From the NCBI GenBank assembly GCA_028282925.1, contig JANQGV010000053.1, positions 1 to 34,266 of the forward strand: a stretch of DNA of 34,266 bases, written 5' to 3'. A program made the position numbers and the translations under genes. This stretch comes from Thermodesulfobacteriota bacterium. Its GTDB lineage: Bacteria > Desulfobacterota > WTBG01 > CAIYCZ01 > CAIRTM01. The notes below the pieces were generated by a model. That model was given only the letters and a program-made list of their open reading frames with translations. It searched no databases and had not been told where the DNA came from. Position 1 is the first letter of the stretch, and every line of letters starts with the position of its first letter. This document shows, one piece after another, positions 1 through 9,064 of the stretch.

Positions 1-99
1 CATCGTAAAGCACTAAAAACGATTCCGCATCACTCACAGGGAGCTTTGGATGAACTGCCTTTTGTTACTATAGGCCACCTCAAACTTAAAATGCTCTAG
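1..99 (+). CDS. Possible 3' end of an unidentified gene
   Basis: One plus-strand frame stays open from the first base to a TAG at 97-99, giving 32 residues that end in GHLKLKML. The other two plus frames stop within the first 20 bases. The stop overlaps the TAG of leuA on the opposite strand through a shared CTAG, a tail-to-tail layout often seen for two real convergent genes. The fragment is too short for me to recognise a family, so it could also be a chance open frame. Confidence 0.3.
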   Translation, partial: HRKALKTIPHHSQGALDELPFVTIGHLKLKML

Positions 100-1649
100 T
101 GATAAATCCCCTTCACCGACTTTTTCTTGGCATGCTCAAGCCGGTTCAGCGCATTCACATAGGCCAGTACGCTTGCCATAATAATATCCATGTGAGCGCC
201 CTGCCCCACTACAACCATTCCGTCCTCTTCAAGCCGCACCGTCACTTCACCCTGGGCATCGGTACCGCCGGTAATTGAGTTGACAATATACTTGAGCAGC
301 TTGCTTTTGGTGCCGGTCAGCTTGGTAATGGCTTTGAAGGCCGCGTCAACCGGGCCGTCTCCGGTACACACATCTTTGGTCACTTCACCGTTCACTTCCA
401 TTTCCACGGTTGCAGCGGGAATAGCAACCGACCCGCTCATAACGCTCATGTTCAGGAATTTATAGACATCCGGAGCACGGAGCACTTCCTCGGCGATGAG
501 CGCCTCAATGTCCTCGTCAAAAACCTCTTTCTTTTTATCGGCAAGATCCTTGAAGCTTTTAAAGGTCTTCTGCAGTTCCTCATCGGAGAGCGAAAAACCG
601 AGCTCTTCAACCCGTTTGCGGAACGCGTGGCTGCCGGAGTGCTTGCCCAGCACCAGGCTGCTCTTGTTCATGCCGACCGATTCGGGCGTCATGATTTCAT
701 AGGTAATTTTCTCCTTCAGCAGACCGTCCTGATGGATGCCCGATTCATGCGCGAAGGCATTGGCACCAACAACAGCTTTGTTGGGCTGCACGGCTACACC
801 GGTAATGGAGGTAATCAGCCTGCTCGAAGGATAAATTTTTTCCGTATTGATCCGCGTGTCGGTATTCATTAAATCCTTACGGGTTCGCAGCGTCATGACA
901 ATCTCTTCCAGGGACGCATTCCCGGCCCGCTCGCCGATACCGTTCAGGGTACATTCTACCTGGCGCACGCCGTTTTCAATTGCCGCCAGGGAGTTGGCCA
1001 CGGCCAGACCAAGGTCGTTGTGACAATGCACGCTGATAATCGCCTTGTCGATATTGGGCACATTCTCAACGACATATCTGATCAAATCCCCGAATTCCTT
1101 TGGCACGGTATATCCCACCGTATCCGGCACGTTAATGGTTGTGGCGCCCGCATCGATTGCCGCCGCAAGAACCTTGCAAAGATAGTCACGGTTACTGCGG
1201 GTGGCGTCCATTGCTGAAAACTCAACATTGGCTGTATACTTCTTGGCACGCTTTACGGCATCGATTGCCAGTTGCAGCACTTCATCTTCGCTTTTACGAA
1301 GCTGGTGTTTAAGATGTATTTCCGACGTGGAAATAAAGGTATGGATGCGGGGGGCGGCGGCATTCTGTATGGCCTCCCAGGCCCGGTCTATATCCTTGTC
1401 GTTTGCCCGGGCAAGCCCTGCAATCTCACAGTCCTTAACGGTTTCTGCAATCTTTTTCACCGCATCAAAGTCCCCTTGTGATGCAATGGGAAAACCGGCC
1501 TCGATAATGTCAACGCCCAGTATTTCAAGCTGCCGGGCAACGCGCAGTTTTTCCTGTATATTCATGGTGTTTCCGGGCGACTGTTCGCCGTCCCGGAGTG
1601 TTGTATCAAAAATTCTTACGAAATCATCTTTTTTATTAATGTCTTTCAT
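96..1649 (-). CDS. leuA: 2-isopropylmalate synthase
   Basis: It condenses acetyl-CoA with 2-oxoisovalerate, the first committed step of leucine synthesis, in the cytosol. The protein of 517 residues begins with the catalytic-domain motif TLRDGEQSPG and has the metal-binding HCHNDLGLAVANS and the GIGERAGNASLEE segment of the HMGL-like TIM barrel. A C-terminal half (from about residue 385) fits the LeuA dimer domain that normally binds leucine for feedback inhibition. I chose the ATG at 1649 because GAGGAG lies 5 bases before it. An upstream ATG at 1664 would put that ribosome binding site inside the gene. The start overlaps the end of pssA by 14 bases, so translation is probably coupled. Homocitrate or citramalate synthase are the alternatives, but length and motifs favour LeuA. 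Confidence 0.95.
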   Translation of the reverse strand: MKDINKKDDFVRIFDTTLRDGEQSPGNTMNIQEKLRVARQLEILGVDIIEAGFPIASQGDFDAVKKIAETVKDCEIAGLARANDKDIDRAWEAIQNAAAPRIHTFISTSEIHLKHQLRKSEDEVLQLAIDAVKRAKKYTANVEFSAMDATRSNRDYLCKVLAAAIDAGATTINVPDTVGYTVPKEFGDLIRYVVENVPNIDKAIISVHCHNDLGLAVANSLAAIENGVRQVECTLNGIGERAGNASLEEIVMTLRTRKDLMNTDTRINTEKIYPSSRLITSITGVAVQPNKAVVGANAFAHESGIHQDGLLKEKITYEIMTPESVGMNKSSLVLGKHSGSHAFRKRVEELGFSLSDEELQKTFKSFKDLADKKKEVFDEDIEALIAEEVLRAPDVYKFLNMSVMSGSVAIPAATVEMEVNGEVTKDVCTGDGPVDAAFKAITKLTGTKSKLLKYIVNSITGGTDAQGEVTVRLEEDGMVVVGQGAHMDIIMASVLAYVNALNRLEHAKKKSVKGIYH

Positions 1650-2451
1650 TGCTCTCCTCAACATTCATCACTTTATTAACCTGCATATTCTTGCGTTTGC
1701 TTAAGTACAGAAGATATCCCACCGGACCTGAAAAAACATAGAGCGCAGCTATGGCAAACAGCATAATCTGGGGCTCGGATGCAACCACGCAGATCAGCAA
1801 AATGGCGACAAAGACCGCGCTGAAGGGCTTGCGGCTGGCGAAATCGATATCTTTAAAACTTTTAAACCTGATTGTACTGACCATAAGAAACGCCATGAGA
1901 TAAATCGTTAACAAGAGAAACACGCTCAATAGTTGTTTGTCCTGAAAGTGAAAATGCATACAAAAAATAATCGTCGAAGCCACCATCCCGGCCGCAGCCG
2001 GGATGGGTAGTCCCAGGAAAAACTTGTTCTTCGCCGTATTGACCTGCACGTTAAACCGGGCCAGGCGCATTGCACCGCATGCTACGTATAGAAAAGCGGC
2101 CAGCCAGCCCCACCTGCCGTATTGATTCAGCACCCAGCCATAGGCCAGCACACCCGGGGCAACACCGAATGCAACCAGGTCGGAAAGGGAGTCGTATTCA
2201 ACGCCGAACTTGGATGTCGTGTTGGTCATCCGTGCGATTCTTCCGTCGAGGCCGTCGAAAACCGCGGCCAGGATGATCGCCCAGGCGGCCATCACCACAT
2301 TGCCCTGCATTGTTTGAACAACCGAGTAAAACCCGCATAGGAGGCACAGCGACGTCAGGAAGTTCGGCAGGATGTACACACCTTTTTTCAGGGTATTGAT
2401 CCGGTCGCCTCTTCTGCGGTAATAATACTTTTTTTGCGGTTGTTTTTTCAT
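1636..2451 (-). CDS. pssA: CDP-diacylglycerol--serine O-phosphatidyltransferase
   Basis: This membrane enzyme makes phosphatidylserine from CDP-diacylglycerol and serine, the precursor of phosphatidylethanolamine. The CDP-alcohol phosphotransferase signature DGx2ARx8Gx3Dx3D is complete: DGRIAR, then G and the two Asp residues in GVEYDSLSD. Several hydrophobic segments follow, with a Lys/Arg-rich cytosolic N-terminus (KKQPQKKYYYRRR). The ATG at 2451 has AAGGTG 8 bases upstream. It lies 23 bases after ilvN and overlaps leuA. A pssA gene between ilvN and leuA is known from several bacterial phyla, usually with ilvC and psd in between; both are absent here. At 271 residues it matches the subclass II (Bacillus-like) integral membrane type rather than the E. 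coli type. Confidence 0.92.
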   Translation of the reverse strand: MKKQPQKKYYYRRRGDRINTLKKGVYILPNFLTSLCLLCGFYSVVQTMQGNVVMAAWAIILAAVFDGLDGRIARMTNTTSKFGVEYDSLSDLVAFGVAPGVLAYGWVLNQYGRWGWLAAFLYVACGAMRLARFNVQVNTAKNKFFLGLPIPAAAGMVASTIIFCMHFHFQDKQLLSVFLLLTIYLMAFLMVSTIRFKSFKDIDFASRKPFSAVFVAILLICVVASEPQIMLFAIAALYVFSGPVGYLLYLSKRKNMQVNKVMNVEESNERH

Positions 2452-2474
2452 GACTGTTACACCTTGTTTGGGTT

Positions 2475-2966
2475 TTACCTGGGTTTCTTCTCCCGGGGCA
2501 GCGTGGCCTTGCCGGACCGGACAATTTCCTTAATGCCCAGCGGCCTGAACAGATCGATAATGGCGTTTATTTTGTCTTCGTCCCCGGTAATTTCAACCGT
2601 GTAATGGGTGCGGCTGACATCAACAACCTTGGCGCGGAAAATATCGATAATGCTCAAAATTTCAGAGCGCCGGTGTTCATCGACATTGACCTTCACAAGA
2701 GCCAGTTCCCGGTCGATATAGTCGACATGCTTGCTCTGGAAGTCGGTCACCTTTATGATATCAACAAGCTTGTTGAGTTGCTTGTTTATCTGCTCCAGTA
2801 TTTTTTCATCCCCCCGGGTGACGATGGTCATCTGGGACATGGTCGGGTCCAGGGTCTCGTTGACTGAAAGCGATTCGATGTTGAACCCACGCCCGCTGAA
2901 CAGCCCGGCAACGCGTGCAAGAACCCCGGGCTTATTGTCGACCAGCACTGAAATAGTATGTCGCAT
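2475..2966 (-). CDS. ilvN: Acetolactate synthase small (regulatory) subunit
   Basis: It is the regulatory subunit of acetohydroxyacid synthase, which gives valine feedback control and full activity to IlvB. The 163-residue protein opens with an ACT domain (ISVLVDNKPGVLARVAGLF, then GRGFNIESLSV) and has the C-terminal ALS_ss domain. The frame is open further upstream, but the ATG at 2966 (MRHTISVL) matches the family start and has GAGAGGA about 8 bases upstream. It follows ilvB by about 95 bases, and pssA comes next. Length is typical (160-170 residues). The symbol ilvH would be equally valid. Confidence 0.94.
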   Translation of the reverse strand: MRHTISVLVDNKPGVLARVAGLFSGRGFNIESLSVNETLDPTMSQMTIVTRGDEKILEQINKQLNKLVDIIKVTDFQSKHVDYIDRELALVKVNVDEHRRSEILSIIDIFRAKVVDVSRTHYTVEITGDEDKINAIIDLFRPLGIKEIVRSGKATLPREKKPR

Positions 2967-3060
2967 TCGTGCTATCCTCTCAATAACTATCAATGTATTC
3001 CGGAAAAGACCGTCCGAACGTTCCGGCGGCGGCAAAATGACCGCATCCCACTAAAAAAAC

Positions 3061-4752
3061 TTACAGCAGCATCATATTGCTGATCGGGGCACCTGCCGGA
3101 ACCATGGGATAGACGCACTCTTCCTTTTCCACGATAAACTCCATAATAACCGGTTTTTTGGTTCCCAGCGCTTTTTTAACAACCCCTTCAACCTCTTTGG
3201 GATGCGTGGCGCGCAGGCCCACAGCCCCATATGCTTCAGCCAGCTTGACGAAATCGGGATGCGCCTGGAACGTTGAATGTGAATACCGTTTATCATAAAA
3301 AAGCTGTTGCCACTGGCGCACCATGCCCAATGAATGGTTGTTGAGAATGGCTATTTTTACCGGCAGATTATATTGTACCGCCGTTGCCAGCTCCTGGATA
3401 TTCATCTGGATGCTGCCGTCACCGGCGATATCCACAACCGTTGCACGGGGATTGCCGACCTGTGCACCGATGGCGGCCGGAAACCCGTAGCCCATTGTGC
3501 CGAGACCTCCGGAGGTCAACAATGTGCGGGGCTTATCAAATGTAAAGTACTGGGCGGCCCACATCTGGTTCTGTCCCACTTCGGTGGTAACAATACAATC
3601 GCCCTTGGTCAGTTTGTATATTGTTTCCACGACATACTGGGGCTTGATGATGTCGTCCATCTCATAGGCCAGGGTATGTTTGGCCTTCCAGTGCTCGATT
3701 TCCGCAAACCAGTCCTTGCGGGCGGCTTTCGTGATTTTTTTATTTTTGGTTCCATCGAGGAGATCCTTGAGGGTCTCCTTCACATCACCCACAATAGGCG
3801 TATCCACCTCAATGTTTTTACTGATAGAGGTCGGATCGATATCTATATGCATAATGGTGGCCGACGCGGCAAACGTATTCAAATCGCCGGTCACACGGTC
3901 GTCGAACCGCGCCCCGACGGCTATCAACAGGTCGCAATGCGTAACCGCCATGTTTGCGCGGTATGTGCCGTGCATCCCCAGCATGCCCAGCGACAGGGGG
4001 TCCGAACCCGGGAAACCGCCCATACCCATCAGGGTTGTGGTTACCGGAATCTGCATACGCCGGGCAAAGGTCCTCAGCTCACGGGCGGCATCGGAAAGAA
4101 TAACGCCGCCACCGGCATAGATAACCGGTTTTTCGGCCTTCATGATATCTGCAATCGCCCGGGTTATCTGACGCTTGTTTCCTTTAACCGTGGGCTTATA
4201 TCCCCGGATATCGATACTGTCAGGATAGGAGAATTCCATGGTCTGGTTCAGCACATTTTTCGGCAGATCAACCAGCACAGGCCCGGGCCGGCCGGTGCGG
4301 GCGATATAAAACGCCTCCTTAACCACCCGGGGCAACTCCTGCAGGTCCTTCACCAGGTAATTATGTTTTGTGCAGGGCCTGGTAATCCCCACGATATCGG
4401 CCTCCTGAAAAGCATCGTTGCCGATAAGCCCGGTGGGAACCTGGCCGGTAAACACGACAATGGGGATCGAGTCCATATAGGCGGTGGCAAGGCCGGTGAC
4501 GGTATTGGTGGCACCCGGTCCCGAGGTCACCAGGCACACGCCCACTTCGCCTGTCGCCCGCGCGTAGCCGTCCGCGGCATGCACGGCACCCTGCTCATGG
4601 CGTACCAGTATATGGTTTATTTTCGAATCATACAGTGCCTCATATATATCCAGCACCGATCCCCCCGGATATCCGAAAATGGTCTTTACCTTTTCTTTGT
4701 GCAGACATTCTAAAAGAACCTGTGCGCCTTTTATTTTCACCGGTCTCTCCAT
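3061..4752 (-). CDS. ilvB: Acetolactate synthase large (catalytic) subunit
   Basis: It is the thiamine-diphosphate enzyme that joins two pyruvates to acetolactate (valine, leucine) or pyruvate and 2-oxobutyrate (isoleucine). The 563 residues show the N-terminal [14 protein letters not shown] with the catalytic Glu, the central FAD/structural domain, and the ThDP motif starting [16 protein letters not shown] and ending in ILNN. The family-typical ...[14 protein letters not shown] tail is intact. The start is uncertain. The ATG at 4752 has no clear ribosome binding site, while a GTG at 4740 (VKIKGAQ) has GGAGAG 4 bases upstream and would shorten the protein by 4 residues. It is first of the ilvB-ilvN-pssA-leuA group and follows the YdcH-like gene by 24 bases. 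No leader peptide or T-box fits in that short gap. Confidence 0.96.
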   Translation of the reverse strand: MERPVKIKGAQVLLECLHKEKVKTIFGYPGGSVLDIYEALYDSKINHILVRHEQGAVHAADGYARATGEVGVCLVTSGPGATNTVTGLATAYMDSIPIVVFTGQVPTGLIGNDAFQEADIVGITRPCTKHNYLVKDLQELPRVVKEAFYIARTGRPGPVLVDLPKNVLNQTMEFSYPDSIDIRGYKPTVKGNKRQITRAIADIMKAEKPVIYAGGGVILSDAARELRTFARRMQIPVTTTLMGMGGFPGSDPLSLGMLGMHGTYRANMAVTHCDLLIAVGARFDDRVTGDLNTFAASATIMHIDIDPTSISKNIEVDTPIVGDVKETLKDLLDGTKNKKITKAARKDWFAEIEHWKAKHTLAYEMDDIIKPQYVVETIYKLTKGDCIVTTEVGQNQMWAAQYFTFDKPRTLLTSGGLGTMGYGFPAAIGAQVGNPRATVVDIAGDGSIQMNIQELATAVQYNLPVKIAILNNHSLGMVRQWQQLFYDKRYSHSTFQAHPDFVKLAEAYGAVGLRATHPKEVEGVVKKALGTKKPVIMEFIVEKEECVYPMVPAGAPISNMMLL

Positions 4753-4776
4753 CTATGTCTTTTTAAAAACACCGTG

Positions 4777-5010
4777 TTAGTTCGCTTCTTTGCGGCGATA
4801 TTTTGCCAGAATTCTCTCGATTCTGTCCCGCCCCTGGAGTTTCAATTTCTTCAACTGCTTCTCTTCCGCCTCTTCTTCCGGGGTCAGATAGGCCCTGTCG
4901 GTATAATTTTCAAGCAGTTCTTCAAAATGCCGATGTTCCTCGACAAAAGCCCGCAGTTCGTCATCGACGGATATATACTTATTGATCAGGTCAAGGTCTC
5001 TTTTTTCCAT
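4777..5010 (-). CDS. Small YdcH/DUF465-family coiled-coil protein
   Basis: This is a 77-residue highly charged protein. The segment HRHFEELLENYTDRAYLTPE, followed by EEAEEKQLKKLKLQGRDRI, is the helical hairpin of the DUF465 (YdcH-like) family, with its typical LTPEEE turn and KLKKxKLxxKDRI helix. The molecular role of the family is not established. The frame is open upstream to about 5085, but the start at 5010 (MEKRDLDLI) fits the family better; the ribosome binding site there is only a weak GGA. It lies between tsaB (115 bases away) and ilvB (24 bases away) and is probably co-transcribed with both. Confidence 0.8.
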   Translation of the reverse strand: MEKRDLDLINKYISVDDELRAFVEEHRHFEELLENYTDRAYLTPEEEAEEKQLKKLKLQGRDRIERILAKYRRKEAN

Positions 5011-5124
5011 AAGAATCCAGTGAGCACCGGCTCCCCGGGGACCAAGCCCCCGGAAAACGTTATGTATATTATAACCCACGTTCAACGAAAATGTTATATA
5101 AAAACTTTCATCCTCCGCCGATTC

Positions 5125-5820
5125 TCACATGCCTTTCCGGCCCTTGCCCACCTTGGCGTCGGGTGGACGAATATAGGCAGGCTGAACCTGAAACGTACCA
5201 GGAGGTGTACCACCGGAATAACTCCGGTCGGCAATGCACCCCACGGTGGAGGCCCGGGGCAAGCTCAAAACATCCGGCATCACCCTGGCGGAGTCACCCA
5301 GCACATCCTCAATCAGACCGCGATAGCACAGGGCACCGTTCCCGATAAACACGGCCGGTTCCTGAATTTCGGCCAGATACTGCTCCGGCGCAACGGCACG
5401 CTCATCTGAGCACTTTTCGGGGATGCCGTTGCTCCCCATGCGGTATCGGCAGGTATACACCTGCTGTTTCCTGGCATCAATCATGGGACAAATCAGCCCC
5501 GGAAACGGGCCCGCCTGAAAAGCCAGAATCTCCAGGCTGGACACCCCCGCCAGGGGTTTCTCCCAGGCAAACGCCAGGCCCTGGGCCGTGCTGATACCCG
5601 AGCGCAGGCCGGTAAAGGTTCCCGGCCCGACTGAAACCGCCACCAGGTCGATATCCTCCCCGGCAGCATCAGCCTGGCTCAGGGCCGCATCGACAAGTTT
5701 CAGCAGTTTTTCCGTGTGATTCTTTTGCCCGGCCGAAAAGCATTCTGCCAGCACGTTGCCGCCGGAAAGAACGGCAACGCTGCAAGCCGGGGTCGCCGAA
5801 TCAAGAGCCAGAATATTCAT
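5125..5820 (-). CDS. tsaB: tRNA threonylcarbamoyladenosine synthesis protein TsaB
   Basis: It is the non-catalytic ASKHA-fold partner of TsaD that, with TsaE and TsaC, makes t6A37 in ANN-decoding tRNAs. The 231-residue protein begins MNILALDSATPACSVAVL and has SVGPGTFTGLRSGISTAQGL, both diagnostic of the YeaZ/TsaB family. I chose 5820 because MNILALD aligns with the family start. An ATG 15 bases upstream, only 2 bases after the rseP stop, would add MAATD. Neither has a strong ribosome binding site, so coupling to rseP is likely. tsaD and tsaE are not in this window. Confidence 0.93.
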   Translation of the reverse strand: MNILALDSATPACSVAVLSGGNVLAECFSAGQKNHTEKLLKLVDAALSQADAAGEDIDLVAVSVGPGTFTGLRSGISTAQGLAFAWEKPLAGVSSLEILAFQAGPFPGLICPMIDARKQQVYTCRYRMGSNGIPEKCSDERAVAPEQYLAEIQEPAVFIGNGALCYRGLIEDVLGDSARVMPDVLSLPRASTVGCIADRSYSGGTPPGTFQVQPAYIRPPDAKVGKGRKGM

Positions 5821-5837
5821 ATCCGTTGCCGCCATAT

Positions 5838-6935
5838 TTATTGAGGTATAAATCTTGTTATGTCGTTATAAAATACCAGGACCATCAACGTCAAAAGCAG
5901 TGCCAGACCGATTTGCTGGGCAATCTCCATTTTTCGCATACTGAGCGGGCTGCCCTTCACCGCCTCGATGAGGAGAAAAAAAATGTGCCCACCGTCCAGT
6001 ATGGGTACCGGCAGCAGGTTGAGCACCCCGAGGTTGACGCTGATCATGGCCATAAGCATGATAAAACTCATGAAGCTTACCTGGGCGAAATCGCCGGCAA
6101 GCTTTCCGATAAGAATGGGTCCCCCGATATCCTTGCGCCGCTCAACCGGGCTTTTGGCCAGAACACCCAGACCGACAAGCGTCAGTTTGGACCACTTCCA
6201 GGTCTCCTGCGCACCCTTCCAGACGGCCATGACCGGTGAATAGCGCTTCATTATGACGGCATCTTCCGATGTAGCACTGGTTATACCTATTTTGTAGGAC
6301 TGTACCGGCTCACCGAAAATATTTTCATCCTCAAGAAGCTGTGGTGTGAGCGTTACAACCAGCAGTTCGGCGTTGCGCCGTACCTGCAACAGCAGCTCCC
6401 GCCCCTCGCAGTTTCCGACGATTTCGGACAGGTCTTCCCAAAGCTCGATCGGCGTGCCGTTGATCGACTCGACAACATCTCCGGGTTGTATTCCGGCTGC
6501 CGCTGCGGGCGAGTCCTCCACAACCTGTCCTACCGTGGCGGTCAACTTCGGCACACCGTTCATGAAAACACATGCAAAAATAAGCCCGGCAAACAGAATA
6601 TTAAAAAGAGAGCCCGCCACCAGCACCGCAAAACGCTTGGGAATACTCTGGTGGGTCAGGGAAAAAGGTTTGTCTTCTTCCGGCACCGGTTCATCAGGGG
6701 CCTCTCCCAGGGGCTTCACATAGCCCCCCAGGGGCAACAGGGAAAGCAGGTATTCCGTCTCCCCGATTTTTTTTCCGAAGATTTTGGGTCCGAACCCAAG
6801 GGAAAACTTCAGAACCCTGATGCCGCACATTTTGGCGACAATGCAATGCCCCAGTTCATGGACAAAAATCAGCACACCCAGCAGTATCGTTGCCGGTATA
6901 ACATAGTTTGTAAAAATTGTAATCACCTGGTCCAA
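5838..6935 (-). CDS. rseP: Site-2 intramembrane zinc metalloprotease
   Basis: It cuts anti-sigma factors and signal-peptide remnants within the inner membrane. The 365 residues carry the zinc motif HELGH at 26-30 in the first membrane helix, one PDZ domain (about 120-190, GIQPGDVVESINGTP), and the second active-site motif LPVPILDGGH at 308-317. A single PDZ with 365 residues is the shorter RseP type; E. coli RseP has two PDZ domains and about 450 residues. It sits between dxr and tsaB as in many bacteria. No sigma-E or anti-sigma gene is visible nearby, so its substrate cannot be inferred. Confidence 0.95.
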   Translation of the reverse strand: MDQVITIFTNYVIPATILLGVLIFVHELGHCIVAKMCGIRVLKFSLGFGPKIFGKKIGETEYLLSLLPLGGYVKPLGEAPDEPVPEEDKPFSLTHQSIPKRFAVLVAGSLFNILFAGLIFACVFMNGVPKLTATVGQVVEDSPAAAAGIQPGDVVESINGTPIELWEDLSEIVGNCEGRELLLQVRRNAELLVVTLTPQLLEDENIFGEPVQSYKIGITSATSEDAVIMKRYSPVMAVWKGAQETWKWSKLTLVGLGVLAKSPVERRKDIGGPILIGKLAGDFAQVSFMSFIMLMAMISVNLGVLNLLPVPILDGGHIFFLLIEAVKGSPLSMRKMEIAQQIGLALLLTLMVLVFYNDITRFIPQ

Positions 6936-7007
6936 AGCGTAACCTCACCTACTGTAAAGAATGATTGATATCGACGGGTAATTGCCCTCTAGATAGAGTA
7001 TAAACAG

Positions 7008-8171
7008 TCATCTGTTGTTTTTCAATTCCTCAATGACCGCTGCGGCTTCCCGGCGCGCCCACAGGTCTGCTGCCATCACACTTTCCAGATCCGTATCACC
7101 GGCATTCCGAAAGCGTGACATGACGGTCTCAATCAGCCGTGACATTGCGGTAAAGCCGATTTTCAACTCATGAAACTGTTCCACAGCCACTTCGTTGGCG
7201 GCGTTCATAACCGCCGGCATCAGACCGCCCGCCCGCATGGCCTCGTATGCCAGTCGCAGTGCCGGAAACCGCTCCAGGTCCGGTGCAAGGAACGTCAGTT
7301 CAGCGAGCCGGGCGAAATCAAGGGGAGTGGTAATATCGGCCAGCCTCTCCGGACACGAGAGCGCATAGGCGATGGGCCCTTTCATATCCGGTTCCGACAT
7401 CTGTGCAAACACCGTTCCGTCCACAAACTCCACCATCGAATGTATAATACTCTGGGGATGCACCACAACTTCTATCCGCTCGGCAGGCAGCCCGAACAGC
7501 CAGTGTGCTTCCAGGATCTCCAGCCCCTTGTTCATCAGTGAGGCCGAATCGGTCGTCACCTTTTTACCCATTTTCCAGCGCGGATGATTCAAAGCCTCCT
7601 CAGGCGTCACATGATCCAGTTGCTCGGCGGTGTGGTGCAAAAACGGCCCGCCGGATGCGGTCAGGATAATCTTCCTGATTTCGCGCGGCTCATGACCGCG
7701 CAAAAGCTGAAATATGGCGCTGTGCTCACTGTCGACCGGAACGATACTGCCTCCATTGCGCTCGGCCTCGCGGGTCATAAGAGCCCCTGCCATAACCATG
7801 GACTCCTTGTTTGCCAGCGCGACGTCTTTTCCCGCCTGCACCGCAGCCAGGGTCGGGGCAAGACCGGCCGAACCGGCAATTGCCGCAACCACCATATCCG
7901 CTTCAGGCAGGATTGCGGCCTCAACCGCCCCCTCTTCACCGTTTCCTATCTCAACATCGGCTCCGTCAAGCCTCTGCCGCAGTTCAGCGGCGCCGTCATG
8001 ATCCGCCATACTGACATAGCGTGGAGAAAACTCGGCCACCTGGTCGGCCAGCAAACCGGTATTTGTACCCGCCGACAGACCGACTACCTGGTACAGGTCC
8101 GGATACTTCCTGACGACATCCAGAGTGCTCGTTCCGATTGACCCGGTAGATCCAAGAACAGCTATTTTCAT
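7008..8171 (-). CDS. dxr: 1-deoxy-D-xylulose 5-phosphate reductoisomerase
   Basis: This is the NADPH-dependent second step of the MEP isoprenoid pathway, converting DXP to MEP; fosmidomycin is its known inhibitor. The 387-residue protein has the NADP loop GSTGSIGTSTLDVV at the start, the metal/substrate segment VPVDSEHSAIFQ and the C-terminal helical domain with MNAANEVAVEQF. I placed the start at the ATG at 8171, which overlaps the cdsA stop as ATGA (4-base overlap). An upstream start at 8189 would put it deeper inside cdsA. It supplies isoprenoid units for the adjacent uppS product. Confidence 0.96.
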   Translation of the reverse strand: MKIAVLGSTGSIGTSTLDVVRKYPDLYQVVGLSAGTNTGLLADQVAEFSPRYVSMADHDGAAELRQRLDGADVEIGNGEEGAVEAAILPEADMVVAAIAGSAGLAPTLAAVQAGKDVALANKESMVMAGALMTREAERNGGSIVPVDSEHSAIFQLLRGHEPREIRKIILTASGGPFLHHTAEQLDHVTPEEALNHPRWKMGKKVTTDSASLMNKGLEILEAHWLFGLPAERIEVVVHPQSIIHSMVEFVDGTVFAQMSEPDMKGPIAYALSCPERLADITTPLDFARLAELTFLAPDLERFPALRLAYEAMRAGGLMPAVMNAANEVAVEQFHELKIGFTAMSRLIETVMSRFRNAGDTDLESVMAADLWARREAAAVIEELKNNR

Positions 8172-8992
8172 AATACAGGATTCACCCATGAAATATAATA
8201 AAATAAAAACGGCGCTGCGAACAGCACACTGTCGATCCTGTCAAGCACACCGCCATGTCCGGGCAGCAGCGAACCGGAGTCTTTAACCCCTGAAGAACGC
8301 TTGAGCATGGACTCGAACAAATCACCCACCTGGTTCAACACATTGACACCGACACCGATGACGATACACTGTCCGATACTCATCGATTCAATAAACAGAG
8401 CCCTGAACGCAACGGCAATCAGTACCGAAGCCGCCAGTCCGCCTGCAGCCCCTTCCACCGTTTTTTTGGGACTTATGGCTTCACACAGCCGGTGCTTACC
8501 CAGCCAGGTCCCGATGAAATAGGCCCCCGAATCACCGGCCCAGGTGACGGCAAGCAAAAGGAACACCAGTAGGGTTCCGTCCGGCCTGGCCCGCACCCCC
8601 AGGCAATACGAGAGCAACAGCGCAATGTAGCACAGGCCGAACACCTTAACGGCTATGCGGGTGCACTGTTGCTCCACCACATATCCGCTGAACATGCCGT
8701 GACAAAACAGCAGAAAAACACTTGTGGTCAGCACTGCCGCGGTAACGGCAAACGTGCAGGTCCCGGCCCCGGTACGCATATCATAATAGGCTGCACAGAA
8801 CACCAGGCAGCCCAGGAGCACTCCCAGCAACCTCCCGGTCCGGTTTTCATCGGCGATCATCATCGTGAACAATTCGTGCAAAGCCCCGGCAACAACAACC
8901 AGCAGGAGCAGGAAAAAGCTGATTTCACTGAAAGAGATTAACCAGAGAACAACCGGAATACCGACTGCGGCAGTTGCCAAGCGCTTGAACAT
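8168..8992 (-). CDS. cdsA: Phosphatidate cytidylyltransferase
   Basis: It makes CDP-diacylglycerol from phosphatidate and CTP, the common precursor for phospholipids including the PssA product. The 274 residues contain many membrane helices and the CdsA signature near the C-terminus: SMLKRSSGVKDSGSL followed by LPGHGGVLDRID. The earlier GDSGAYFIGTWLGKH and SPKKTVEG motifs are also typical. It lies 72 bases after uppS and overlaps dxr by 4 bases, so the uppS-cdsA-dxr-rseP order is the common bacterial one. Confidence 0.95.
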   Translation of the reverse strand: MFKRLATAAVGIPVVLWLISFSEISFFLLLLVVVAGALHELFTMMIADENRTGRLLGVLLGCLVFCAAYYDMRTGAGTCTFAVTAAVLTTSVFLLFCHGMFSGYVVEQQCTRIAVKVFGLCYIALLLSYCLGVRARPDGTLLVFLLLAVTWAGDSGAYFIGTWLGKHRLCEAISPKKTVEGAAGGLAASVLIAVAFRALFIESMSIGQCIVIGVGVNVLNQVGDLFESMLKRSSGVKDSGSLLPGHGGVLDRIDSVLFAAPFLFYYISWVNPVL

Positions 8993-9045
8993 CTATACGT
9001 CACCTTTCACAATGCGATCCGGCCGTCTTATGCAAAATTCAGATT

Positions 9046-9063
9046 ACCGGCTGTTATGCCGGT
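9046..9063 (-). other. Small hairpin just downstream of uppS
   Basis: ACCGGC at 9046-9051 and GCCGGT at 9058-9063 form a 6-base-pair stem with a 6-base loop that begins 1 base after the uppS stop codon. There is no U-tract, so it is more likely an RNA-processing or stability element than a terminator. Confidence 0.35.
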
Positions 9064-9064
9064 C

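Noticed and set aside
3334-4713. Long plus-strand open frame of 459 codons
   Set aside because: It lies antisense to all of ilvB, an undoubted gene; such frames arise from the codon bias of the opposite strand.
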